A DNA stretch of 11,521 bases from Bordetella parapertussis (GCA_945907335.1 CAMDSU010000043.1:1-11521), one strand, 5' to 3'. Positions 1-7,053 are shown, numbered from the stretch's first letter. Notes: generated by a model not told the origin, from the sequence alone. Numbers and translations are program-made.

Positions 1-369
1 CAGATAGGGCGCCAAACCGGTGCCAGTGCCCAGCAAGTACAGGTTTTTGCCGGGCAGCAAATAATCGATCAGTAAAGTGCCGGTGGGTTTGCGCCCGACG
101 ATGATTTTGTCGCCGACTTGAATGTGCTGCAAACGCGAAGTAAGCGGACCGTCTTGCACCTTGATGCTGAGGAATTCCAAATGTTCTTCGTAATTCGGAC
201 TGACGATGCTGTAGGCACGCAGCAAAGGTTTGCCATCGACTTTCAAACCAATCATGGTGAAATGGCCGTTTGAAAATCTGAGGGCCATGTCTCGGGTGGT
301 GGTAAAACTGAACAGTCGGTCTGTCCAATGGTGGACGGTCAGGACGGTTTCTTCTAGAAAAGCACTCAT
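1..369 (-). CDS. fpr: Ferredoxin--NADP reductase, N-terminal half (partial, cut by window edge)
   Basis: The ATG is at 369 on the minus strand and 123 codons stay open to the window edge. The family is normally about 255-260 residues, so roughly the FAD domain and the start of the NADP domain are present. The FAD-binding signature RAYS is at residues 51-54, followed by SPNYEEHLEF and a conserved SIKVQDGPLTSRLQ stretch (68-81). The NADP-binding loop GTGTGLAP is at 114-121. These are typical of bacterial Fpr, which moves electrons between NADPH and ferredoxin or flavodoxin in the cytoplasm, often in oxidative stress or Fe-S supply. The identification is from the motifs; the role in this organism is inferred from the family. 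It is transcribed divergently from the MaoC-type gene, with 116 nt between the two starts. No strong ribosome binding site precedes the ATG. Confidence 0.93.
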   Translation of the reverse strand, partial: MSAFLEETVLTVHHWTDRLFSFTTTRDMALRFSNGHFTMIGLKVDGKPLLRAYSIVSPNYEEHLEFLSIKVQDGPLTSRLQHIQVGDKIIVGRKPTGTLLIDYLLPGKNLYLLGTGTGLAPYL

Positions 370-485
370 GGACGCGATCGTTGAAATAGTAAACCACTGA
401 TTTTAGGGGACGCATCGCCAGCACCCGTTTCTAGCTGTCGCAGGCACGATTGACGAAGCTTCCCGCATGAAAGACATCAAACCGA
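370..485. promoter_or_regulatory. Divergent intergenic region between fpr and the MaoC-type gene
   Basis: These 116 nt separate two divergent starts and so should hold both promoters. On the minus strand there are -10-like hexamers TAAAAT (405 to 400) and TACTAT (391 to 386) in the direction of fpr, but neither has a good -35 partner at 16-18 nt. No clear plus-strand promoter or operator is visible. The call rests on gene geometry more than on sequence match. Confidence 0.3.
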
Positions 486-944
486 ATGAAAAAACAATTC
501 AATACTTTCAAAGAAATGCAAGCTTGTGTGGGCCAAGATGTGGCGGTCAGCGATTGGTGCTTGGTGACGCAAGCGCAAATCAAGCAATTTGCCGATGCCA
601 CCCATGACCACCAGTGGATTCACCTTGACGAAGAAAAAGCCGCAAGCGGGCCGTTTGGAACCACCATCGCCCATGGGTTTTTGACGCTTTCTTTGCTGCC
701 CCATTTTTTTGAATCTGCTTTTTCGATGGCGCAAACCCGTATGGGCGTGAACTATGGTTTAAACAAAGTCAGGTTTACTGCACCGGTGCCGGTCAACAGC
801 CGCTTGCGGGGGCATTTGCATTTGCTGGCCTGTGAAGACATTGAGCCCACAGGCATACAAATGACTTGGCGCGTGAGTGTCGAGCGCGAAGGCAGCGACA
901 AGCCAGTGTGTGTTGCGGAGTCGTTGGTCAGGCATTACGCCTGA
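486..944 (+). CDS. MaoC-family (R)-specific enoyl-CoA hydratase / dehydratase
   Basis: A 152-residue single hot-dog-fold protein, the usual size for stand-alone MaoC-like hydratases. The hydratase-2 signature is clear: FADATHDHQWIH (35-46) carries the catalytic Asp41 and His46 pair with the normal four-residue spacing. It is followed by SGPFGTTIAHGFLTLSL (54-70), which contains the conserved GxTxAHGFLTLSL segment. Family members hydrate trans-2-enoyl-CoA to (R)-3-hydroxyacyl-CoA, feeding PHA synthesis or fatty-acid metabolism. The substrate cannot be told from sequence. ATG 486 has only weak purine content upstream, and no longer in-frame start is obvious. Its last 10 nt overlap the convergent trmL gene. 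I am confident of the family and not of the pathway. Confidence 0.9.
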   Translation: MKKQFNTFKEMQACVGQDVAVSDWCLVTQAQIKQFADATHDHQWIHLDEEKAASGPFGTTIAHGFLTLSLLPHFFESAFSMAQTRMGVNYGLNKVRFTAPVPVNSRLRGHLHLLACEDIEPTGIQMTWRVSVEREGSDKPVCVAESLVRHYA

Positions 945-1405
945 GAGCCAAATCCTTGCTGGCGCCAGGCTTCATACACCACCACTGCCACGGCGTTGGA
1001 TAAATTCAGGCTGCGCTGCCCGGGCAACATGGGCAGCTTGATCAACCGTTGTGCGCCAAATGTATCTCGCATGGCGGCCGGCAAACCGCTGGTTTCTGAA
1101 CCAAAAATCAACCAATCATTGGCGGCAAATTGGCAGTCATGTACCCGTCGCTTGCCGTGGGTGCTGAGTGCAAAACAGCGCTGCGGCTCAGGCTGCTCGC
1201 TTGTTAAAAATTGTTCCCAATCAAGGTGGCGTTTGACACTGGCGTACTCGTGGTAGTCCAAGCCAGCGCGGCGCATTTGCTTGTCTTCCATGGAAAAGCC
1301 CAAAGGTTCAATCAAATGCAGTTTGCACCCGGTGTTGGCTGCCAAACGAATCACATTACCCGTGTTGGGTGGAATTTCAGGTTGGTACAAAACGATGTTG
1401 AACAT
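935..1405 (-). CDS. trmL: tRNA (cytidine(34)-2'-O)-methyltransferase TrmL
   Basis: A 156-residue SPOUT-class methyltransferase of typical TrmL length. Visible landmarks are IPPNTGNVIRLAANTG (11-26), the segment IFGSETSGLP (100-109) that forms part of the SAM knot, and LPMLPGQRSLNLSNAVAV (124-141), the trefoil-knot signature with conserved S132, N134 and S136-N137. TrmL methylates the ribose of the wobble nucleotide (C34 or cmnm5U34) in tRNA-Leu isoacceptors in the cytoplasm. The gene lies 13 nt downstream of comF on the same strand and probably shares its transcript, since no promoter or ribosome binding site fits in that gap. Its 3' end runs 10 nt into the convergent MaoC-type gene, and no terminator separates them. 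Confidence 0.95.
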   Translation of the reverse strand: MFNIVLYQPEIPPNTGNVIRLAANTGCKLHLIEPLGFSMEDKQMRRAGLDYHEYASVKRHLDWEQFLTSEQPEPQRCFALSTHGKRRVHDCQFAANDWLIFGSETSGLPAAMRDTFGAQRLIKLPMLPGQRSLNLSNAVAVVVYEAWRQQGFGSQA

Positions 1406-1418
1406 GGTCAGTGCGGGA

Positions 1419-2171
1419 TCAGTCGGTTACTGAGAGTGGCCCTGATTGTGCTCTGGCCAGCGTCACACAACTGACCTTTGCCGCACCGGCTTGCAACAAT
1501 GCCAGTGCACAGGCTTGCAAAGTGTTGCCAGTGGTCATGACATCGTCCACCAGCACCAGATGTTTCCCATTCAAGGCGCGGACATGTTGGGGATGAACCG
1601 CAAAAGCATGTATCAAATTGGCTTGCCTCATATCTCGGCTCAATCCGGCTTGTGCTGCTGTGTCTCGCACACGCAGTAAACCTTGGGCCATACACCGTTG
1701 GGGTGATAAGCGTTGCGCCAACAACAGCGATTGGTTAAAGCCTCGAAGCCTCAACCGTTCATCAGACAAAGGCACGGGGATCAGATGGTCGCTTTGCAAC
1801 ACCAATTCCCGCAGATAACCATTTGCCAGCATGAGCTTGGCAAAAAACCGGGCCAATTCTGGTTGTTCGTGAAACTTATACCCAATGATGAGACTTCGCC
1901 ACGGGTCGACATAATTGACTGCGCTAGCGCTTGCCTGCCAAGCAGGCGGTGAGGATAAACAGGCGGCGCAAACCAATTGCGAGCTTTCAAGGGCGCATAC
2001 CAAGCAGGCTTTATGGCTTGATAGGTGACGCAATTCACACTCGTGGCATAGGGTGTCATGACACCATTGCGAACACACATGGCATTGTGTGGGCCATAAA
2101 GCCCCTTGTTTTTGAGGCAAGTGCATCAAACGATGAAGCCAAGTTGGGTATGCTTTGCGGTTGAATGCCAT
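1419..2171 (-). CDS. comF: ComF family amidophosphoribosyltransferase-like protein
   Basis: A 250-residue protein with the two-part ComF layout. The N-terminal region has four CxxC pairs (C30/C33, C42/C45, C56/C59, C68/C71), as expected for a double zinc ribbon. The C-terminal phosphoribosyltransferase domain includes LIPVPLSDERLRLRGFNQS and the PRPP-binding loop LVDDVMTTGNT (about 207-217, acidic pair D209/D210). ComF proteins are linked to DNA uptake and transformation in naturally competent bacteria (known from Bacillus and Haemophilus) and are also widespread where competence is unproven, so competence here is not demonstrated. The start at 2171 keeps the entire zinc region. The gene is first in a two-gene minus-strand unit with trmL and begins 28 nt from the divergent methyltransferase gene. 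Confidence 0.92.
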   Translation of the reverse strand: MAFNRKAYPTWLHRLMHLPQKQGALWPTQCHVCSQWCHDTLCHECELRHLSSHKACLVCALESSQLVCAACLSSPPAWQASASAVNYVDPWRSLIIGYKFHEQPELARFFAKLMLANGYLRELVLQSDHLIPVPLSDERLRLRGFNQSLLLAQRLSPQRCMAQGLLRVRDTAAQAGLSRDMRQANLIHAFAVHPQHVRALNGKHLVLVDDVMTTGNTLQACALALLQAGAAKVSCVTLARAQSGPLSVTD

Positions 2172-2199
2172 GTCCCAACTTTAAAAACAATAGATTTAA

Positions 2200-3120
2200 A
2201 TGTCTGTGAGCGATTCACCCGAAAAAAGTCAGGGGTTGCCCGCCATGGATGCCCGCGCTGCTACGCTTGTAGCGCGCAAAATCAGTCGCAGTGGTGTGCC
2301 GTGGCTTCATGACGAAGTGGCGCGGCGCATGTCAGCGCGTCTGCCATTGATTCGGCATACCACCCGACACTGGGTCAATTGGGCGCCACGGTTGGGCGGC
2401 CGTGCGGCACAGAGCTTGATTCCTCCCTTATTTGCAAATGCGCGGCAAACTGTTTTGCAAACAGACCCCATGGATTTGCAATGGGCTGTGCAAACACTCT
2501 CGCCAAGATGGTGGCAACGCTTATTCACCGCCAAAGTGGATTATTCGACTGATATTTTTCAAGCGGCGGATTTGGTCTGGTGCAATATGCAGCTTCACAT
2601 GTCTCCAGCGCCATTGGCATTGATGCAGTCTTGGAGCCAGGCGCTTAATCAGCAAGGCCATGTGATGTTTTCTTGTCTTGGCCCAGACAGTTTGCGTGAA
2701 TTGCGTGGATTATTTGAAGAGCAGGATTGGCCGCCTGCGCACCAAGCTTTCACGGACATGCACGACTGGGGAGACATGTTGCTGCAGGCAGGGTTTGCCC
2801 AACCCATCATGGACATGGAGCACATCACATTGACCTATGCCAGCGCTGAGGATTTGTTGCGCGAATTACGCACCTTGGGGCGCAATTTGCACCCTTACCG
2901 GTTTGCAGGCTTGCGCGGCCGCGCTTGGCACGACCAGTTATTGCGTGGCTTGCAAGCAAAACTGTCTTCACCTGCGCATCAAGGAAGATTGGCTGTGACG
3001 TTTGAAGTCGTTTATGGCCATGCATTCAAAGCTTCAGCGGCTGCTAAACGGGACACCCCGACCATGGTCAGTTTGGAGGACATGAAAAAAATGCTGTCCG
3101 GTGGCGGAAAAACCCTTTGA
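2200..3120 (+). CDS. BioC-like SAM-dependent methyltransferase family protein with degenerate motif I
   Basis: A 306-residue protein resembling malonyl-ACP O-methyltransferase (BioC) in its middle and C-terminal parts. DLVWCNMQLHMSPAPLALM (124-142) matches the post-motif of BioC (DLxxSNxxLQW-like). It is followed by an FSCLGPDSLRELR stretch and a C-terminal ASAEDLLRELRTLGRNLHPYR-like segment, which resembles the BioC region that ends in the GxGRxxxxxR turn. The usual glycine-rich SAM loop (LDLGCGTG-like) should fall near residues 57-67, but that segment reads HWVNWAPRLGG and has no acidic residue and no GxGxG. Biotin involvement is therefore uncertain, and catalytic activity even more so. ATG 2245 (residue 16, upstream AGGGG) is a reasonable alternative start. 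The gene is divergent from comF and lies upstream of the oxidase genes. Confidence 0.75.
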   Translation: MSVSDSPEKSQGLPAMDARAATLVARKISRSGVPWLHDEVARRMSARLPLIRHTTRHWVNWAPRLGGRAAQSLIPPLFANARQTVLQTDPMDLQWAVQTLSPRWWQRLFTAKVDYSTDIFQAADLVWCNMQLHMSPAPLALMQSWSQALNQQGHVMFSCLGPDSLRELRGLFEEQDWPPAHQAFTDMHDWGDMLLQAGFAQPIMDMEHITLTYASAEDLLRELRTLGRNLHPYRFAGLRGRAWHDQLLRGLQAKLSSPAHQGRLAVTFEVVYGHAFKASAAAKRDTPTMVSLEDMKKMLSGGGKTL

Positions 3121-3161
3121 AAACCGTGCCTCCCAATCCCTTGGCGCGAAAGGCCTTTTGG

Positions 3162-3175
3162 GGTCAGCGGTCAGC
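3162..3175. repeat. Tandem 7-nt direct repeat upstream of the cox promoter
   Basis: GGTCAGC occurs twice without a gap (3162-3168 and 3169-3175), about 36 nt upstream of the candidate -10 of coxB. A looser related string, GGTGTCAGG, follows at 3182-3190. It could be part of an operator, or chance; no regulator can be named from this. Confidence 0.3.
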
Positions 3176-3208
3176 AAGCTTGGTGTCAGGCGCAAGGCAA
3201 AGTTCCAT

Positions 3209-3217
3209 TGCTACAAT
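3209..3217 (+). promoter_or_regulatory. Candidate extended -10 promoter for the coxB-ctaE block
   Basis: TGcTACAAT (TG at 3209-3210, TACAAT at 3212-3217) fits an extended -10 element, with 5 of 6 matches to TATAAT. No good -35 hexamer is found 16-18 nt upstream, which is common for extended -10 promoters. It would start RNA near 3224 and give a leader of about 40 nt before the coxB ATG. This is the only convincing promoter element in the 141 nt between the methyltransferase gene and coxB. Confidence 0.42.
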
Positions 3218-3261
3218 CTTCAGGTTAATTGCATGAATTTTCCCAGCCGAATTTTAAAAAC

Positions 3262-4425
3262 ATGATGAACCACATTCTCAAAAAACTCGAAACAGTTCTT
3301 TTAACTTTGGCGGTGTTCGGCGCCAATGCCGCATGGGCTGTCAATGATCTTCCAGGCGGTCCGGCCGTGAGGCAATTGAACTTGCACCCGCCTGTCACCA
3401 AAATCGCCGAAGAGCAAGTGTGGTTGCACTGGTTTATGTTGATCATTTGTACAGTGATCTTTTTGGCGGTGTTCGGTGTCATGTTTTATTCCATATGGAA
3501 ACATCGCAAATCTGTAGGTCATAAGTCAGCAAATTTCCATGAATCTGTCAAGGTTGAAATTGCATGGACGGTGGTTCCCTTCATCATCGTGATTTTGATG
3601 GCGCTGCCCGCCACCAAGGCGGTGGTTGCCAGCAAAGACACTTCCAATGCTGAATTGACCATCAAGGTCACAGGTTACCAGTGGAAATGGGGATACGACT
3701 ACATCAAGGGTGAGGGTGAAGGCATCGGCTTTATTTCTACTTTGGACAATGCGCAACGTGAAATGTCCAACTCCGGCAAGCCCGAACCCACCGATGATTA
3801 TTTGTTGAAAGTTGACAACCCATTGGTGGTTCCCGTGGGTAAAAAAATTCGCATCATCACCACATCGAATGACGTGATCCATTCCTTTGCGGTGAATTCT
3901 TTTGGTATCAAGCAAGATGCCATTCCCGGGTTTGTCCGTGACACATGGTTCCGTGCAGAACAAACCGGCGATTTTCGTGGTCAATGCCAAGAACTTTGTG
4001 GCAAAGAACATGCGTATATGCCTATTCATGTCAAAGTTGTCAGTGCTGATGAGTACACCGCATGGGTGGCAGCAGAGACCAAAAAAATGGCTGCCAAACA
4101 GGACGATCCCAGCAAAGTATGGACTTTGGCTGAGCTCACACAAAAAGGCGAAAAGGTCTACGCCGCCAATTGCATCTCTTGCCACCAGTCCTCTGGCAAA
4201 GCCATGGGCACGATCAAAGCGCTGGACGGTGCGGTTGTCGTTTTAGACGCCGATGCCAGCAAGCAAATCAATGTATTGCTCAATGGCCAAAACAATGCCA
4301 TGCCAGCTTGGAAACAGCTCAGTGACACAGAGATTGCTGCGGTGATCAGCTTTACCAAAAACAATTGGTCGAACAAAACCGGTCAACTCGTCCAGCCTGC
4401 CGATGTCCGTGCAGCCCGTCAATAA
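3262..4425 (+). CDS. coxB: Cytochrome c oxidase subunit II with fused C-terminal cytochrome c domain
   Basis: The protein begins with a signal peptide (residues 1 to about 26, ending ANAAWA before VNDLPGG). Two membrane helices follow (about 55-80 and 98-118), then a periplasmic cupredoxin domain. The CuA ligands are all present: His207, Cys242, Glu244 (backbone), Cys246, His250 and Met253 (motif CQELCGKEHAYM). The aromatic electron-entry patch QWKWGYDY is also there. A cytochrome c domain is fused at the C terminus, with heme motif CISCH (304-308) and probable axial Met347 in NAMPAW. The subunit accepts electrons from cytochrome c and passes them through CuA to subunit I. I chose ATG 3262 (ATG 3265 is next), since it places the signal peptide at the N terminus. 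The upstream TTG at 3229 would add 11 unlikely residues. The length of 387 residues suits the fused form common in Burkholderiales. Confidence 0.97.
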   Translation: MMNHILKKLETVLLTLAVFGANAAWAVNDLPGGPAVRQLNLHPPVTKIAEEQVWLHWFMLIICTVIFLAVFGVMFYSIWKHRKSVGHKSANFHESVKVEIAWTVVPFIIVILMALPATKAVVASKDTSNAELTIKVTGYQWKWGYDYIKGEGEGIGFISTLDNAQREMSNSGKPEPTDDYLLKVDNPLVVPVGKKIRIITTSNDVIHSFAVNSFGIKQDAIPGFVRDTWFRAEQTGDFRGQCQELCGKEHAYMPIHVKVVSADEYTAWVAAETKKMAAKQDDPSKVWTLAELTQKGEKVYAANCISCHQSSGKAMGTIKALDGAVVVLDADASKQINVLLNGQNNAMPAWKQLSDTEIAAVISFTKNNWSNKTGQLVQPADVRAARQ

Positions 4426-4440
4426 AACACACTGAAATCT

Positions 4441-4445
4441 AAGGA
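4441..4445 (+). promoter_or_regulatory. Shine-Dalgarno of ctaD
   Basis: AAGGA sits 6 nt before the ATG at 4452, in the 26-nt gap after the coxB stop, and fixes the ctaD start. Confidence 0.7.
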
Positions 4446-4451
4446 ATCTTT

Positions 4452-6083
4452 ATGAGCGCAGTTCTTGATCCCCACGGCCACGGTGCAGCAGACCACGGAC
4501 ATGACCACCACCACGGTGCCCCACACGGTTGGAAACGCTGGGTATATGCGACCAACCACAAAGACATTGGCACCCTGTATTTATTGTTCGCATTCTCCAT
4601 GTTGATCATCGGTGGCGTGCTGGCTTTGCTGATTCGTGCAGAGTTGTTCCAGCCGGGTTTGCAATTTGTCAATCCCGAGTTGTTCAACCAATTCACCACC
4701 ATGCACGGTTTGATCATGGTGTTTGGCGCCATCATGCCGGCATTTGTTGGCTTCGCAAACTGGATGATTCCTCTGCAAATCGGCGCGTCTGATATGGCAT
4801 TTGCGCGAATGAACAACTTCAGCTTCTGGTTGATGATTCCCGCTGCAGTCATGCTTGCGGGCTCTTTTTTCATGGCTGGCGGAGCGCCTGCTGCTGGGTG
4901 GACGCTTTATGCACCGTTGACGTTGCAAATGGGCCCGTCCATGGATGCCGCCATTTTTGCGCTGCATTTATTGGGTGCTAGCTCCATCATGGGCTCCATC
5001 AACATCATCGTCACCATTTTGAACATGCGCGCTCCCGGCATGACGCTGATGAAAATGCCTATGTTCGTGTGGACTTGGTTGATCACTGCTTATTTGCTGA
5101 TTGCGGTCATGCCTGTGCTGGCTGGCGCCATCACCATGACGCTAACGGATCGCCATTTCGGCACCACGTTCTTTAATCCCGCTGGCGGTGGTGACCCCGT
5201 CATGTACCAGCATATTTTCTGGTTCTTTGGCCACCCTGAGGTGTACATCATGATTTTGCCGGCCTTCGGCATCATCAGCCAGATCGTCCCAGCTTTTTCA
5301 CGCAAGCAATTGTTTGGCTACGCCTCCATGGTGTACGCCACTTCTTCCATTGCGATTTTGTCTTTCATCGTGTGGGCGCACCACATGTACACCACCGGCA
5401 TGCCAGTCACTGGTCAGTTGTTCTTCATGTATGCAACTATGTTGATTTCTGTGCCGACCGGCGTGAAAGTGTTCAACTGGATCGCCACCATGTGGAAGGG
5501 GTCCATGACCTTTGAAACCCCTATGCTGTTTGCTGTGGGCTTCATCTTCGTGTTCACCATGGGCGGTTTCACAGGTCTCATTTTGTCCATGGCACCGATC
5601 GACTTGCAATTGCAAGACGGCTATTACGTGGTGGCTCACTTCCACTATGTGTTGGTGGCGGGTTCTTTGTTCACCATGTTCGCTGGCTATTACTACTGGG
5701 CACCGAAGTGGACAGGCGTGATGTACAACGAAACACGCGGAAAAATCCATTTCTGGTGGACCCTGATTTCTTTCAACGTCACCTTCTTCCCGATGCACTT
5801 CTTGGGTCTGGCCGGCATGCCGCGTCGTTACGCTGACTACCCCATGCAGTTTGCTGATTTCAACGCCTTGGCTTCAGTCGGTGCTTTTGCTTTCGGTATT
5901 GCACAGGTCTACTTCTTCTTTTTCGTCGTATTGCCCACCATGCGCGGCAAAGGTGAGCCAGCACCCCAGCGTCCTTGGGAAGCTGCCGAAGGTCTGGAGT
6001 GGGAAGTGCCATCACCCGCACCTTTCCACACCTTTGAAACACCGCCTAAGCTCAACAAGGATGCAAACCGCATCATTGCCTGA
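4452..6083 (+). CDS. ctaD: Cytochrome c oxidase subunit I (aa3-type)
   Basis: A 543-residue, 12-helix heme-copper oxidase subunit that reduces O2 to water and pumps protons across the inner membrane. All metal ligands are in place: His85 (TMHG) and His398 for heme a, His396 for heme a3, and His261, His310 and His311 for CuB. Tyr265 in GHPEVY is the His-crosslinked tyrosine. Proton-path residues are conserved too: Asp114 in GASDMAF and RMNN (D channel), Glu263 (GHPEVY, the A1-type marker) and Lys339 in PTGVKVF (K channel). The first 26 residues are unusually histidine-rich, with eight His, ahead of the conserved WKRWVYATNHKDIGTLY entry. A good ribosome binding site supports ATG 4452. The small assembly gene begins 9 nt after the stop. 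Confidence 0.98.
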   Translation: MSAVLDPHGHGAADHGHDHHHGAPHGWKRWVYATNHKDIGTLYLLFAFSMLIIGGVLALLIRAELFQPGLQFVNPELFNQFTTMHGLIMVFGAIMPAFVGFANWMIPLQIGASDMAFARMNNFSFWLMIPAAVMLAGSFFMAGGAPAAGWTLYAPLTLQMGPSMDAAIFALHLLGASSIMGSINIIVTILNMRAPGMTLMKMPMFVWTWLITAYLLIAVMPVLAGAITMTLTDRHFGTTFFNPAGGGDPVMYQHIFWFFGHPEVYIMILPAFGIISQIVPAFSRKQLFGYASMVYATSSIAILSFIVWAHHMYTTGMPVTGQLFFMYATMLISVPTGVKVFNWIATMWKGSMTFETPMLFAVGFIFVFTMGGFTGLILSMAPIDLQLQDGYYVVAHFHYVLVAGSLFTMFAGYYYWAPKWTGVMYNETRGKIHFWWTLISFNVTFFPMHFLGLAGMPRRYADYPMQFADFNALASVGAFAFGIAQVYFFFFVVLPTMRGKGEPAPQRPWEAAEGLEWEVPSPAPFHTFETPPKLNKDANRIIA

Positions 6084-6092
6084 TCAACAAAC

Positions 6093-6209
6093 ATGACGAC
6101 ACCAGAGCAAAGAAAAAATAATCTGCGTTTGGGGCTGGTACTGGCCTCAACCGCGTTGGTGTTTTTTCTGGGAATTCTCGCCAAAATACTTTTTATCAAT
6201 CCCTTATGA
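6093..6209 (+). CDS. 38-residue single-helix membrane protein, likely cytochrome oxidase small assembly protein
   Basis: The open frame reads MTTPEQRKNNLRLGLVLA then STALVFFLGILAKILFINPL and stops with TGA at 6207-6209, giving 38 residues. The N terminus is short, polar and basic, and is followed by one hydrophobic helix (about residues 12-35), so it should be an N-in inner-membrane mini-protein. It begins 9 nt after ctaD and its stop overlaps the ctaG start (ATGA, 6206-6209). That tight packing supports real translation. A very short protein is annotated as a cytochrome oxidase small assembly protein between the subunit I and CtaG genes in Burkholderiales. I match it by size, position and topology, from memory. 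No Shine-Dalgarno is seen, so translation may depend on coupling to ctaD. No metal-binding residues are visible. Confidence 0.8.
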   Translation: MTTPEQRKNNLRLGLVLASTALVFFLGILAKILFINPL

Positions 6210-6829
6210 AAATGACCCTGGGTCTGCAAACTGACAACCTGCGCATGCTTCGAAAGCTGGCTGTGGTGGCTGTTTTGATGTTTGGTTTTGGCTATGCTTT
6301 GATACCTATTTACAGAGCCATTTGTGAATTGACGGGCATCAATATTTTGGCGCTGGGAGAAAGGGAGATGCCCGGTTCAGGCAATGCCCGTCTAGCCGCC
6401 GCTCCCTCCAATTCGCAGATAGACACCACCAGAACCATCACGGTTGAATTTGATGCAAATTCCCGTGGTCCTTGGCATTTCAAGCCCATGCAAAATTCTG
6501 TACAAGTGCACCCAGGCGAATTGACCACGGTGATGTATGAGTTTCAAAACGTTCAAAACCGTACCATGTCAGCACAGGCTATACCAAGCTATGCACCCCG
6601 CGAAGCTGCTGCACATTTCAATAAATTAGAGTGTTTTTGTTTCAATCAGTACACCTTGGCGCCGGGCGAGAAAAAAGAATGGCCTGTGGCTTTCGTGGTG
6701 GACCCTAAGCTGGCCAAAGGTGTGAACACCATCACCTTGTCTTACACATTTTTTGAAGTCGGAAGTAAAACACCCGCCGCGCCTGCAAGCACTGTATCGA
6801 GTGTCAAATTGAAGGAAGACGGTGTATGA
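6206..6829 (+). CDS. ctaG: Cytochrome c oxidase assembly protein CtaG/Cox11 (CuB chaperone)
   Basis: A 207-residue protein with an N-terminal helix (about 17-36, ending YALIPIYRAICELTGIN) and an Ig-like periplasmic domain. The copper-binding signature CFCFNQ (143-148) has both cysteines, Cys143 and Cys145, followed by LAPGEKKEWPV and a FVVDP segment typical of Cox11. Cox11 proteins deliver copper to the CuB site of subunit I from the periplasmic side. The start overlaps the 38-residue gene by 4 nt and lacks its own ribosome binding site. ATG 6212 (residue 3) is an equally possible start. The stop overlaps the DUF2970 start by 4 nt. Confidence 0.96.
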   Translation: MKMTLGLQTDNLRMLRKLAVVAVLMFGFGYALIPIYRAICELTGINILALGEREMPGSGNARLAAAPSNSQIDTTRTITVEFDANSRGPWHFKPMQNSVQVHPGELTTVMYEFQNVQNRTMSAQAIPSYAPREAAAHFNKLECFCFNQYTLAPGEKKEWPVAFVVDPKLAKGVNTITLSYTFFEVGSKTPAAPASTVSSVKLKEDGV

Positions 6830-7053
6830 ATTCGGACCAAATTGACGCAGTCGCCCCAGTAACTGCCAGACGTCCTTTTTGGCGTTCCATTGTGGCTGTG
6901 TCATGGTCGTTCATTGGTATCCGTAAAAACAGTGAATTTCAAGAGGATTTGTCACACATCACACCTTTGCATATCTTGGGTGTTGGATTGGTGGCGGGTT
7001 TGTTATTTGTTGCTGGATTGATAGTTCTTGTCAATCTGGTGGTTGCGAAATAA
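6826..7053 (+). CDS. DUF2970 family small membrane protein
   Basis: A 75-residue protein with the DUF2970 pattern: an N-terminal segment WRSIVAVSWSFIGIRKNSE (about 25-43), then FQEDLSHITPLHILGVG and a C-terminal membrane helix (about 52-72). The function of the family is unknown. Its repeated placement between the ctaG and ctaE genes in betaproteobacterial oxidase clusters suggests an oxidase role, but that is inference from context. It is translated from ATG 6826, which overlaps the ctaG stop (ATGA), with AAGGA at 6812-6816 as a good ribosome binding site. The stop lies 10 nt before the ctaE start. Confidence 0.88.
   Translation: MNSDQIDAVAPVTARRPFWRSIVAVSWSFIGIRKNSEFQEDLSHITPLHILGVGLVAGLLFVAGLIVLVNLVVAK

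Noticed and set aside
3132..3162. Possible terminator after the methyltransferase gene (AAAGGCCTTT palindrome and CCCAA/TTGGG arms)
   Set aside because: The pairing segments do not stack into one continuous stem and there is no T run after them.
3229..3261. TTG start extending coxB by 11 residues
   Set aside because: It would put a polar stretch before the signal peptide. ATG 3262 or 3265 gives a normal signal peptide.
3526..4185. 219-codon open frame on the minus strand
   Set aside because: It lies fully inside coxB, whose motifs are complete. The antisense translation has no recognizable domain, so it is a shadow frame.
5298..5798. 166-codon minus-strand frame, histidine-rich
   Set aside because: Antisense to a conserved part of ctaD. 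Its composition comes from the complement of membrane-helix codons.
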